A DNA stretch of 40,538 nucleotides from Verrucomicrobiales bacterium. GTDB lineage: Bacteria > Verrucomicrobiota > Verrucomicrobiia > Verrucomicrobiales > V1-33. Under the pieces are notes generated by a model. The model saw only the letters and a list, made by a program, of their open reading frames with translations. It searched no databases and was not told the origin of the DNA. The stretch covers positions 1 through 40,538 of the forward strand of contig JAGNEJ010000041.1 of the NCBI GenBank assembly GCA_018003315.1, in the 5' to 3' direction. How positions within the stretch are numbered: the first letter of the stretch is position 1; each line of letters starts with the position of its first letter. Shown one piece after another: positions 17,226-26,231 of the stretch. The position numbers were made by a program, and so were the translations under genes.

Positions 17226-18668
17226 TCAGCGGAGCCGGTTCAGCGTGTAGCTGGCCTCGCGGTTGGCCAGTGGTTCTCCCGTGGCGGATTTGACCGAGTC
17301 CGCAAAGCGCAGCGTCCAGATTTTGTCAGGGACCGGCGGCACCTTGGCGGTGACGATCAATCCGTCAGCAGAAAGGGTGACGGATGCGGGAGTCACCGGC
17401 GTCCGGTCGAGGTCCGGCGAACCGTATTGCCCGCTGTAGCGATAGTGGAAATGTTCCATGGTCAGCCGGTCGGGACGGACGGAATCCGACGCCGCGGGCT
17501 TGGTAAAGGTGATGGAAAAGCCATCCGGCAGCAGCGAGACGGCTTTGATTTCGAAGGGAATGGTTTTCCCATCCCAGAGGATTTTTTGCAGGCCGAACTG
17601 TTTGCCGCCCGCGCTTCCCCAGCCGCGCCCGGACTGGCCCAGCCACAGGACTCCGTTGCGGTCGAATTTGGCGCGGATGATGCCGCACTGGGTGCGATTG
17701 ACGAACGGGAAGACACACCCCTGATATTCGCCGCCGACTTTTTCCAGACTGACTCGCAACAGGGTGTTCCTGGTCTGGTCGCCAATGAAGACCTGATCTT
17801 CAAATGGGCCGAATTTGCCTCCGGATTCATTGAAGACCGGTTCACCCGCGCTCTGGCCCAAATGATAGGGCAGCCACACCGCGGGCGGCGTGCGCAGCCT
17901 GGCGTAATCCTCCGGCGTCAGTGCGTTGAGGTCTTTGCCCTTGAACTGGGGATCATCCTTCAGGCTGCTGGGATGCCCGTGGAACCGGCCTTTGAGCACA
18001 TGGTAGAGGGCGTTGGTCGCATTCCAGTCCCCCTGGTTGTCCGTGTAGAAAAGTTCATCGTGCCGGTTGATGCCGATGCCGCACGGGGAGCGCAGCCCGG
18101 AACTCCACGGGGTGAAGATGCCGTCCGGAGTGACCTGGAAACTCCAGCCGCGGTATTTTGCATCGGCGCCCATGATGCTGCCGCCCACGGCGCCCTCGTT
18201 GCTGTGGGCGAGGTTCAGCGTTCCGTAGAAATTGCCCCTGGAGTCCCGGGGCAGGCCGAATGCGTAGCAATGGTAGTTCCCACTGTAGCCCCAGTCGGCG
18301 TTCACCGTTCTGAAGAAATCGCAGGAGCCGTCGTGGTTTTCATCGATGAGTTCCGTCAACTCCCCGCGCTGCAGGACAAAAACCTGCGCGGTTTGCGGGT
18401 CGATGTTCAGCCCCAGAGCCTCGTGCAGGCCTTCGGCAAACAGGGACCACGCGCCATCATGCAGCTTCCAGACCTCGCCGTGCCGGGTGCAGCACCAGGT
18501 GTCGCCATTCGGGTGAAAGGCGATGCCGCCGACCGCAAATTCCACGCCCGGAGGTGTGGGCACGGTCTCCAGCCGATAGCCGGCGGGAATGATTTCCGGC
18601 TGCGTTTCCTGACCCGCGGCGATGGCGGAGAACGCAATAAGAATGGTTAGTGGGCAGGGGCGCATCAT
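17226..18668 (-). CDS. Secreted propeller-type protein, sugar-dehydrogenase-like, PVC family
   Basis: 480 residues beginning with a signal peptide (MMRPCPLTILIAFSAIAAGQ). Successive blade-like strands are visible: 'VGGIAFHPNGDTWCCTRHGEVWKL', 'LGLNIDPQTAQVFVLQRGELTEL', 'GLRSPCGIGINRHDELFYTDNQGDW', 'FEDQVFIGDQTRNTLLRVSLEKV' and 'IIRAKFDRNGVLWLGQ'. These are typical of six-bladed sorbosone/glucose dehydrogenase-like propellers found in PVC membrane-bound dehydrogenases. A beta-sandwich tail (about 380-480) follows and matches the tail of the gene at the left edge. There is no CxxCH haem motif or PQQ-enzyme signature, so catalysis is unproven. It starts three bases after the stop of the blue-copper gene, indicating translational coupling and probable joint function in the periplasm. 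'NADWGYSGNYHCYAFGLPRDSRGNFYGTLN' is a strongly family-like segment. Confidence 0.8.
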   Translation of the reverse strand: MMRPCPLTILIAFSAIAAGQETQPEIIPAGYRLETVPTPPGVEFAVGGIAFHPNGDTWCCTRHGEVWKLHDGAWSLFAEGLHEALGLNIDPQTAQVFVLQRGELTELIDENHDGSCDFFRTVNADWGYSGNYHCYAFGLPRDSRGNFYGTLNLAHSNEGAVGGSIMGADAKYRGWSFQVTPDGIFTPWSSGLRSPCGIGINRHDELFYTDNQGDWNATNALYHVLKGRFHGHPSSLKDDPQFKGKDLNALTPEDYARLRTPPAVWLPYHLGQSAGEPVFNESGGKFGPFEDQVFIGDQTRNTLLRVSLEKVGGEYQGCVFPFVNRTQCGIIRAKFDRNGVLWLGQSGRGWGSAGGKQFGLQKILWDGKTIPFEIKAVSLLPDGFSITFTKPAASDSVRPDRLTMEHFHYRYSGQYGSPDLDRTPVTPASVTLSADGLIVTAKVPPVPDKIWTLRFADSVKSATGEPLANREASYTLNRLR

Positions 18669-18671
18669 GGC

Positions 18672-20114
18672 TTATCTGGCTTTCAGAAGGATGGAAAACC
18701 GGGAGGCTTTGCCGGAGGGAATTTCCACCGTGCAGCCGCTGACGGTTCCTTCCGGCGAGGAAATTTCGAGTCCTGCCGGGTCGAGCAGAAAGAACACCGG
18801 GCCGGGCGGCGCATTTTTGATGGCAAAATCAAAGCGGAGTCCCGGCTGCGAATTGTCCAGCGGGCCGATGGACTGTGTCACCTCGGCAGCGCCCACCCGG
18901 TAGAGCATCTGCGGAATGGCAGCTTTCCGATAGCCGGAAAATTTGACTACCGCCTGGCTGGCAGCGGAGCCGAACCGCAGCGGTGCCGGTTTTCCGCCGA
19001 CGTTGAACGGCTGGCCGAGAATCCGGCAGAGATTGCCACCCCGTCCAGTGTGGTCACCGGCCACATTGAGAAAGCCTCCGCGCCATCCGTTGACCACGCT
19101 GCCTTGTTCGGTGTCGAAGCTGTAATTGATGCCGCCGGGCAGTCCGACGGAAACGGTGCGGGTGCCGCCGCCCGGCACCAGGACCCGGAAAATGCGCGGT
19201 TCGGAGCCGACGGTGATGTCCAGTTCCCCCTCGACGGCGGCATCCGGATTGATCGCATCGTCCGTCAGGTTTTGCAGGGGCACGCCGGGACCCTGCATGG
19301 CCAGCCGGAGCACCTGTTCATTGCCCTGTTCAAAGTAGAGGATTTCCACGTCGTGATCGCCAGCCTGCAGCCGGCACTGGCCGGTGTGGGCAGTGCCGGA
19401 ACCGTGAATGCCGTCGTTGGCAACGACGAGTTTTCCGTCGATGAGGCATCCGCTGCCGTCGTCCGAATCCAGAAAAAATTTATAGGTTCCGTCCGCCGGG
19501 ACGTTCAGTTTCCCCTTCCAGATCAGGCCGAAGTTGTCCTCGCGCTTTCGAACTTTGAGGCTGAGCAGGCCGTTTTCCACGGTGCCGCTGGCGATGGGCG
19601 GGAGCTTTTTCAATTCGAACACGGAATGCACGCTGCCTTCAAAATACTGCCAATGGACGCCATGCAGTCCGGGCTTGGGAATGCCGACGAGCAGCAGGCC
19701 CTTCATGGTCATGGCGTGTCCGGGGTAGGTGCAGACGTAATGGTAAACTCCGGCTGCCTGCGGTGCAGTGAAGGTGATCGTCTGCTCAGCCCTTGGCTCA
19801 ACAATCCGCGTGGCCGCCAACACCCGGGCGTCGTCCGGCACGTAGTTTTTTTCCAAACCCTTTTCGCCGAGCGCCCACGCCTTCTGGGCCAGTTCCAGTC
19901 CGGTTTTCCCGCCCGGTGCGGCGAGGATGAAATTGTGCGGGAGATCGTCGGTGTTTTTCAGCGTCAGGGTGATTTTTTCCCCAGGCTTTGCCTCCAGCAC
20001 CTCCCGGTCGTAGCGCATTTGCCCGCGGAGGACTCCAAGCGTGATGGTCTGGTCCGCCTGCACGACGGCGGGAATCAACAGAGCGCCGAGGGCCAGGGCT
20101 GCACGAATGTCCAT
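18672..20114 (-). CDS. Secreted azurin/auracyanin-like blue-copper protein fused to a PA14-like domain
   Basis: 480 residues with a signal peptide (MDIRAALALGALLIPAVVQA). Residues about 22-145 form a cupredoxin domain. His60 in 'LPHNFILAAPGGK' and the azurin-type 'CTYPGHAMTMKG' loop supply Cys128, His133 and Met137, a complete type 1 copper site. Residues about 190-290 look like a PA14 carbohydrate-binding domain: 'GLIWKGKLNVPADGTYKFFLDSDDGSGCLIDGKLVV', then 'AGDHDVEILYFEQGNEQVLRLAM'. The last 180 residues are beta-rich and unassigned. It is followed after three bases by the propeller gene, so the pair looks like one functional unit. A small copper electron carrier tethered to glycan by PA14 could accept electrons from a partner oxidising sugars; this is inference. 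Promoter and ATG are only seven bases apart. Confidence 0.85.
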   Translation of the reverse strand: MDIRAALALGALLIPAVVQADQTITLGVLRGQMRYDREVLEAKPGEKITLTLKNTDDLPHNFILAAPGGKTGLELAQKAWALGEKGLEKNYVPDDARVLAATRIVEPRAEQTITFTAPQAAGVYHYVCTYPGHAMTMKGLLLVGIPKPGLHGVHWQYFEGSVHSVFELKKLPPIASGTVENGLLSLKVRKREDNFGLIWKGKLNVPADGTYKFFLDSDDGSGCLIDGKLVVANDGIHGSGTAHTGQCRLQAGDHDVEILYFEQGNEQVLRLAMQGPGVPLQNLTDDAINPDAAVEGELDITVGSEPRIFRVLVPGGGTRTVSVGLPGGINYSFDTEQGSVVNGWRGGFLNVAGDHTGRGGNLCRILGQPFNVGGKPAPLRFGSAASQAVVKFSGYRKAAIPQMLYRVGAAEVTQSIGPLDNSQPGLRFDFAIKNAPPGPVFFLLDPAGLEISSPEGTVSGCTVEIPSGKASRFSILLKAR

Positions 20115-20121
20115 GACGGGA

Positions 20122-20149
20122 AGGCTAGGGAGGCGGCGTGCTGCCGCAA
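20122..20149 (-). promoter_or_regulatory. Predicted promoter of the copper/propeller unit, implying a leaderless mRNA
   Basis: On the minus strand, TTGCGG (20144-20149) and TAGCCT (20122-20127) are 16 bases apart. Only seven bases separate the -10 from the ATG at 20114. This is the same geometry as at xylA and the same -10 word as at 1841-1846. Confidence 0.45.
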
Positions 20150-20335
20150 TTCTGCCGCTTGGCGCATTGGCGTAGCTGCAGCGCACCTTGACACTCCAGT
20201 GCAGCGGCGGCACTGACAGCAGTCGCATCCCTGCCAGATGAACCCCATCCCGCCCACCGGAACGTCCACTCCCGTTTTTTGCTCCGCCAATCCACGCTCC
20301 GGAGCGGAACGATTCTGCCCGAGAAGTTGCCCGCA

Positions 20336-21679
20336 ATGACCCGGCTGGTTTTCATCCTCATGCACCTGTGCCTGGCCGCGGTTTCGTTTGCCGACGGGAA
20401 AGTGGTGCTGACATTGGAGCAAGCCTACGACCGGGCGCTGGCCACCGACCAGAGCATCCGCCAGGCGTTTTACGAATTGAAGAAGGCGGATCTGCTGCCG
20501 TCGAGCGCCCTCGCTCGGCTCGGCCCGAGCATCACCGGCAATGCGGGCCTGACGCAGGGGCGGGACCAGCGCAGCACCTCCGGCGCTTCCACCACAACTC
20601 CGCTCGGACGGGCCTCGGTGCAGGAGACTTCCTCCGTGCGCACGGCGCGCGGCACGGCGGACCTGACCTGGCAGCAGCCGTTGCTCGATTTTTCGGTTTT
20701 TCCGGCCCATCGGTTCGGAAAGCTGTCGATCGCTGCGGCCGAGTGGCAGCAGCGCTTCACCATCCGGGAAACCCTCTTCGGAGTGGCGCAGTCCTATTAC
20801 GAAGTGCTCAAGCAGCAGCGGCTGGTGGCCGTCAACCGAGAATCGCTGCAACTGTCCAACGAACAGCTTGCCGTTTCTGAAAAACGGGCGGCCGCGGGGG
20901 AAGTCACCCGATCGGACGTGCTGCGCACCCAGGTGGTGGTGGAAACCGCCCGGCGGACACTGGTGGAGTCCGAAGCCACCCTGGCCATCAACGAGGATAC
21001 CCTGCGCAATGCCCTGAATTTCGGCCCGCAAGTGGAACTCTCCCTGCTGGAACCGCCGGACGCTCCGGTGGGCCTTCCGGAGTTCGCCGATCTGCTGCAA
21101 CGGGCGAAAGTTTCCAGGGAGGATTTGAAGGTCCGCAGTCTGGCCATCGAACAGGAGATGGAAAAACGGCACGAAATCAAGGCTCAGTACTTGCCCAGGA
21201 TCGTCGCCCAGGTCAACGGCGGCTACACCGACGATTCCGGAACCACCAAGGCCAGCAACGAATACTGGTCCGCGGAGATTGGCGTGCAGGTGCCCCTCTT
21301 CACCGGCGGGCAGCGCGAAATCGATTTGAAAAACGCCCGCTATCTCATTGAACAAAGCCGGCTCGAAAAAGTGCAGTTGGAAAAGACCGTGGAGGCGGAA
21401 GTCCGGCAAGCCTGGCTGGATGTGCGCCGCCTGCGGGAAACCGTCAAGGCCCTCCAGGTGCAGGTGCGGGCTGCGGAGCAAAGCTACCGGGATTTGCAGA
21501 ACCAATACAAGGCCGGAACGGCGACCAGCGTGGATGTCCTCAGCGCGCTGAGCCAGCTGAATGTCTCCCGTCAGGATTTGTCAGCCGAAACCTACGACTA
21601 TCAAGTGGCTCTGCGCAGCCTGGACCGGGTTGCCGGAGTCTTCCAGGAGGCGCGGGTGCAACGGACAAAACTGCGATGA
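20336..21679 (+). CDS. TolC-family outer-membrane export factor
   Basis: 447 residues from the ATG at 20336, with a signal peptide (MTRLVFILMHLCLAAVSFADG). The two-fold repeated TolC pattern is visible. An N-terminal 'LTLEQAYDRALATDQSIRQAFYELKKAD' opens the first repeat. A later repeat carries 'VQVPLFTGGQREIDLKNARYLIEQS', and long amphipathic helices with heptad-like charge patterns separate short beta strands. The end ('LSALSQLNVSRQDLSAETYDYQVALRSLDRVAG') is typical. Its stop overlaps the start of the adaptor gene in ATGA (21676-21679), and ABC components follow, so it is the outer-membrane duct of a tripartite MacAB-type exporter. An upstream in-frame start (20279) is less likely because it precedes the signal peptide. 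It is divergent from the blue-copper gene. Confidence 0.9.
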   Translation: MTRLVFILMHLCLAAVSFADGKVVLTLEQAYDRALATDQSIRQAFYELKKADLLPSSALARLGPSITGNAGLTQGRDQRSTSGASTTTPLGRASVQETSSVRTARGTADLTWQQPLLDFSVFPAHRFGKLSIAAAEWQQRFTIRETLFGVAQSYYEVLKQQRLVAVNRESLQLSNEQLAVSEKRAAAGEVTRSDVLRTQVVVETARRTLVESEATLAINEDTLRNALNFGPQVELSLLEPPDAPVGLPEFADLLQRAKVSREDLKVRSLAIEQEMEKRHEIKAQYLPRIVAQVNGGYTDDSGTTKASNEYWSAEIGVQVPLFTGGQREIDLKNARYLIEQSRLEKVQLEKTVEAEVRQAWLDVRRLRETVKALQVQVRAAEQSYRDLQNQYKAGTATSVDVLSALSQLNVSRQDLSAETYDYQVALRSLDRVAGVFQEARVQRTKLR

Positions 21680-22860
21680 AAACCTGGATTCTGCTCATTC
21701 TGTTGGCGGCGGGAGCCGGGGGCGCATGGTGGTTCTTCAGCCGCGAGGAGGAGGACCGCCCTGCCTACATCACCGCCAGGGTAACCCGCGGCTCCCTCAC
21801 CCAGGTGGTCACGGCCACCGGGACGCTCAATCCGGTGATTAACGTGCAGGTCAGCAGCCAGATCTCCGGGAACATTCAGCAGCTGTTCGTGGATTTCAAT
21901 TCCCCGGTTAAGGCCGGCCAGGTGGTGGCCCAACTGGATGCGGCCACCTACCAGGCAATCAAGCACCAGGCGGAAGGAGACCTGGCCAGCGCCAAGGCCG
22001 CCCTGGAACTGGCCCGGCTCACGGCGAAACGGAAGCAGGAACTGGTGACCCAGAATGCGGCCCCGCAGGCGGACCTGGACGCCGCCATGGCGGACCTGCA
22101 CCAGACGGAGGCCTCGCTGGCCATCAAGCAGGCAATGCTGGAAAAGGCGAAGGTGGACCTCGGCAGATGCACCATTTATTCTCCGGTGGACGGCACGGTG
22201 ATTTCCCGTGACGTGGACGTGGGCCAGACGGTGGCAGCCTCGCTCAATGCTCCGGTGCTGTTCCGCATCGCCAATGACCTCACGAAAATGCAGATCCACA
22301 CCGCGGTTGCAGAGGCGGACGTGGGCAATGTGGCGGAAGGCCAGATGGTGGAATTCACCGTGGATGCCTTTCCCTACAAAACCTTTGAAGGAAAGGTGAG
22401 CCAGGTGCGCAATGCAGCGACGACGCTGCAGAACGTGGTGACCTATGATGTCATTGTGGGCGTGGACAACGGAGAACTGCTCCTGAAGCCGGGCATGACC
22501 GCGAACGTCTCCATCATCATTGCGCAAAGGATGGAGGTGCTGAAGCTGCCCAATGCCGCCCTGCGCTACCGCCCCGCAGCGCCCGAAGGCGAGGCTGGAA
22601 ACGGTGAGGGCCGCGAGCCTGCGCCACCCACGCGGCAGCAAAAAGCGGAAGGCAGGCTGCAGCGCACGGTGTATCTCCTTGGGCCGGATGGAAAACCCCA
22701 GCCCGTTTCCGTCAAGCCTGGCATCACCGACAGCATTCACACCGAACTGCTCGAAGGATTGAAGGAAAACGATGAAGTCATCACCGGCATCGACGAACCA
22801 ACCACGGTCGGCCAGCGGCCGAGCAGTCCGCTGGGCGGCGGCCGGTCGCGCTGGCGTTAG
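21676..22860 (+). CDS. macA: MacA-like periplasmic adaptor (membrane fusion protein)
   Basis: 394 residues. Residues 4-22 form a single N-terminal inner-membrane anchor. The lipoyl half-motif 'VSSQISGNIQQLFVDFNSPVKAGQVVAQLD' (about 56-85) is followed by a coiled-coil hairpin (about 95-165) and then the second half 'CTIYSPVDGTVISRDVDVGQTV'. Barrel and membrane-proximal domains follow ('VDAFPYKTFEGKVSQVRNAATTLQNVVTYDVIVGV'). This is the standard MacA/HlyD order. It links the inner-membrane ABC transporter encoded by the next two genes to the TolC-type channel encoded just before. The four-base overlap with the tolC-like gene implies translational coupling. A proline- and charge-rich insert ('PAAPEGEAGNGEGREPAPPT') interrupts the C-terminal part. 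The substrate is unknown; MacAB systems export macrolides, peptides or lipids. Confidence 0.9.
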   Translation: MKTWILLILLAAGAGGAWWFFSREEEDRPAYITARVTRGSLTQVVTATGTLNPVINVQVSSQISGNIQQLFVDFNSPVKAGQVVAQLDAATYQAIKHQAEGDLASAKAALELARLTAKRKQELVTQNAAPQADLDAAMADLHQTEASLAIKQAMLEKAKVDLGRCTIYSPVDGTVISRDVDVGQTVAASLNAPVLFRIANDLTKMQIHTAVAEADVGNVAEGQMVEFTVDAFPYKTFEGKVSQVRNAATTLQNVVTYDVIVGVDNGELLLKPGMTANVSIIIAQRMEVLKLPNAALRYRPAAPEGEAGNGEGREPAPPTRQQKAEGRLQRTVYLLGPDGKPQPVSVKPGITDSIHTELLEGLKENDEVITGIDEPTTVGQRPSSPLGGGRSRWR

Positions 22861-22907
22861 GACAGCCAGCGAACGCCACGCTTTGAACCGAGCGCGATTT
22901 TTTCACC

Positions 22908-23644
22908 ATGACGCCCGTCATTCAGCTTGAGTCCGTCTGCAAAACCTACAGCAGCGGCGATGTGGAGGTGAAGGCCGTGAGGGAAGTGAGCCTGACCGTT
23001 CTTCAGGGCGAATTTGTGGCGCTTCTGGGAGCCAGCGGTTCCGGGAAATCCTCGCTGATGAATCTGCTCGGTTGTCTGGACCGCCCCACATCCGGGCGGT
23101 ATCTGCTCGACGGGGTCGATGTCTCCACGCTGGGGCGCAATGAGCGGGCGGACATCCGCAGCCAGAAGCTGGGATTTGTTTTTCAGGGGTTCAATCTTCT
23201 GCCGCGGACTTCCGCATTGGAAAATGTCGAGCTGCCAATGATCTATGCCCGCCGACCGTTCAGCGCGAAGCAGCGGCGCGAGCGTTCGCTGGCTGCTCTG
23301 GAAATGGTGGGGCTGGCTGGTCGCGCCGGACACACTCCCAACAGGCTTTCCGGAGGACAGCAGCAGCGGGTGGCCATCGCCCGCGCCCTGGTGAACGAAC
23401 CCGCCCTGCTGCTGGCGGACGAGCCAACGGGAAATCTGGACACGCGCACCAGCGTGGAAATCATGGACATTTTCCAGCGGCTCAACACCCAGGGCATCAC
23501 CATTGTCATGGTCACGCACGAACTGGACATCGCCGCCTTCACCAAGCGCAGCCTGGTCATGCGCGACGGGCGGGTGGTGAAGGATGAACCGACGCGGGAA
23601 CGGCTGGATGCCGCCGTCCAGCTGGCCGCACTTCCCCTGCCGGC

Positions 23645-23648
<4 letters not shown>
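22908..23648 (+). CDS. ABC transporter ATPase, MacB/LolD type
   Basis: 246 residues of a complete nucleotide-binding domain: Walker A 'GASGSGKSSLMN' (about 43-54), Q-loop 'FVFQGFNLLPRTSALENVELP', signature 'LSGGQQQRVAIARAL', Walker B 'LLLADEPTGNLD', and the H-loop histidine in 'VMVTHELD'. The 'EPTGNLDTRTS' end is typical of the MacB/LolD/FtsE mechanotransmission class. In E. coli MacB this domain is fused to the permease. Here it is a separate protein whose TGA overlaps the permease ATG (23645-23648). A 47-base gap separates it from macA, but the operon is continuous. Confidence 0.93.
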
Positions 23649-24865
<1,217 letters not shown>

Positions 24866-24901
24866 GCGTGGCGGCGGCGGCTTCATCCTGACAATTCACC
24901 A

Positions 24902-25228
24902 ATGCTTTCCTGGCTCCAGGCATTCCTGATGACGGAGGCGGTCGAGGCGCCCATTTACCTCTTTGCCGGCAGGCGACTTCCGTTGCCGCAGCGCTGGGGG
25001 TTGGCACTTGGGACCAGTGCGCTGACGCATCCTCTGCTGTGGTGGCTCTTCCCGGAAAATGCGGATCTCTATGTGCCAGCCGTGGTCATCGGGGAAACGC
25101 TGGTCATTCTGGCGGAAGGTCTTCTCGCAAAACTGGCAGGCCTTTCCCACCCGTGGTTCTGGAGCGCCGCCGCCAATGTCAGCAGCGTCCTGCTGGGTTT
25201 CCTGTGGATGGTGCTGGCTGCGGGATGA
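24902..25228 (+). CDS. Small integral membrane protein of unknown function
   Basis: 108 residues starting at the ATG at 24902, 36 bases after the permease stop and on the same strand. It is hydrophobic throughout, with likely transmembrane stretches around 33-50, 58-80 and 88-106. The opening 'MLSWLQAFLMTEAVEAPIYLF' contains charged residues that could face a membrane interior or pore. I do not recognise a family. Its close spacing suggests co-transcription with the exporter, and it might be an accessory subunit, but nothing in the sequence proves this. The opposite-strand and other-frame openings here look less protein-like. Confidence 0.6.
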   Translation: MLSWLQAFLMTEAVEAPIYLFAGRRLPLPQRWGLALGTSALTHPLLWWLFPENADLYVPAVVIGETLVILAEGLLAKLAGLSHPWFWSAAANVSSVLLGFLWMVLAAG

Positions 25229-25335
25229 TTTGCCGCGACCAGGCGCATTGTGTGCGCAGGGCGACAAATGGCAGAGGACAGCCAGGACAGGACATGCCAG
25301 TGTATCACAAACATGGTTCTAACCAAAATCTCGTC

Positions 25336-26160
25336 ATGCAGGGAATTGTTGCCGCTGGATTGCTGAGTTTTTTCGTGCCTGCGCCGCAGAAGCCGCGGGT
25401 GGCTGCACCATGCTGGCCGCAGCAGTGGGCGCAGGCGGAACGGGTGACGGAGGGGAAGGAACGGAACTTCGCTGGAACGATCCGGGTGCTGGGAGTGATG
25501 CCGCAGGTGGTGAAAGAGTATGGACGTCCGGCGCTCCACGTGCAGGCGGGCGGGGTGACGGTGCGAAATTTTGCGTGGCGCGGGAGCATGGAGGGAGTGC
25601 ATGTGGGCAGTGAGCCGTTCAATGGCCGGGGAATGCGGCAGCGGCACTCCGCAATCCGGGTGACGCTGGACGGGCTGTTTTGCGACGACATCGGGGAGGA
25701 CTGCGTGAGCATCCAGCCGCGGGCGGTGGTGACGCTGCGCAACAGCACGTTCCGGGGCAATTTCCGGCTGAAACGCGGAGAGGGGTGCAACCCCGGACTG
25801 GACAAGATTCTGCAGATCGACGGAGCGACGGTGATCGTTGAAAACTGCGGGTTTTTCAATGGACGGACCGCCATCCGGGCCAAGGCAAACTCCCGCGTGG
25901 TGGTGCGCAACTGCTGGTTCGTGGACTGTGCCACCTGCATTTCGGGGGATGGCAACGCCAACCCCCGCCCGGTCAATCCCTACGACAACGGACAGGCCGG
26001 TCCTGCCCGTGTGGTCGTGGAAAACTGCCGGTTTTGGGACTGCCGCGAGGTCGCCCGGGCTTTTCCCGGATGCGAGATCGAACTGCGGGAAGTGCAGCTT
26101 TACCGGACGTGGAAGTTGAAGCGGGAGGACGGCGGAATCGTCAGGGGCGCTGCCCAGTGA
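25336..26160 (+). CDS. Secreted parallel-beta-helix protein, pectate lyase family 3-like
   Basis: 274 residues from the ATG at 25336. A weakly hydrophobic N-terminus ('MQGIVAAGLLSFFVPAPQ') may be a signal peptide; the ATG at 25294 is an alternative that adds 14 polar residues before it. The body is a short parallel beta-helix with regularly spaced 'VVVRNCWF', 'VIVENCGFF' and 'VVVENCRFW' rungs. The order 'DIGEDCVSIQP' (Glu121-Asp122), 'GLDKILQIDG' (Asp156-Lys157, Gln160) and a downstream Arg/Cys-rich rung resembles the calcium-binding and catalytic layout of PL3 pectate lyases ('EDA ... DK..Q'). Length is slightly above the PL3 norm. Repeated cysteines suggest disulfides. Function as a pectin or pectin-like polysaccharide lyase is plausible; a right-handed beta-helix protein without lyase activity is the alternative. 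No other polysaccharide-utilisation genes are adjacent. Confidence 0.65.
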   Translation: MQGIVAAGLLSFFVPAPQKPRVAAPCWPQQWAQAERVTEGKERNFAGTIRVLGVMPQVVKEYGRPALHVQAGGVTVRNFAWRGSMEGVHVGSEPFNGRGMRQRHSAIRVTLDGLFCDDIGEDCVSIQPRAVVTLRNSTFRGNFRLKRGEGCNPGLDKILQIDGATVIVENCGFFNGRTAIRAKANSRVVVRNCWFVDCATCISGDGNANPRPVNPYDNGQAGPARVVVENCRFWDCREVARAFPGCEIELREVQLYRTWKLKREDGGIVRGAAQ

Positions 26161-26190
26161 GGAGGCGGACTTGCGCCGCGCTTTGAGGTC

Positions 26191-26218
26191 TTGCCAAGCC
26201 GGAGCAGGTCGCTAGGAT
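26191..26218 (+). promoter_or_regulatory. Predicted promoter of the BatA-like gene
   Basis: TTGCCA (26191-26196) and TAGGAT (26213-26218) are 16 bases apart. The ATG at 26232 lies 13 bases beyond the -10, predicting a leader of about six bases, as at 1819-1846. Confidence 0.4.
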
Positions 26219-26231
26219 TTTTTCCACGTCA

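Noticed and set aside
20075-21505. 476-codon minus-strand frame across the tolC-like gene
   Set aside because: It overlaps a convincing TolC protein and the promoter region of the blue-copper gene; its composition is shadow-like.
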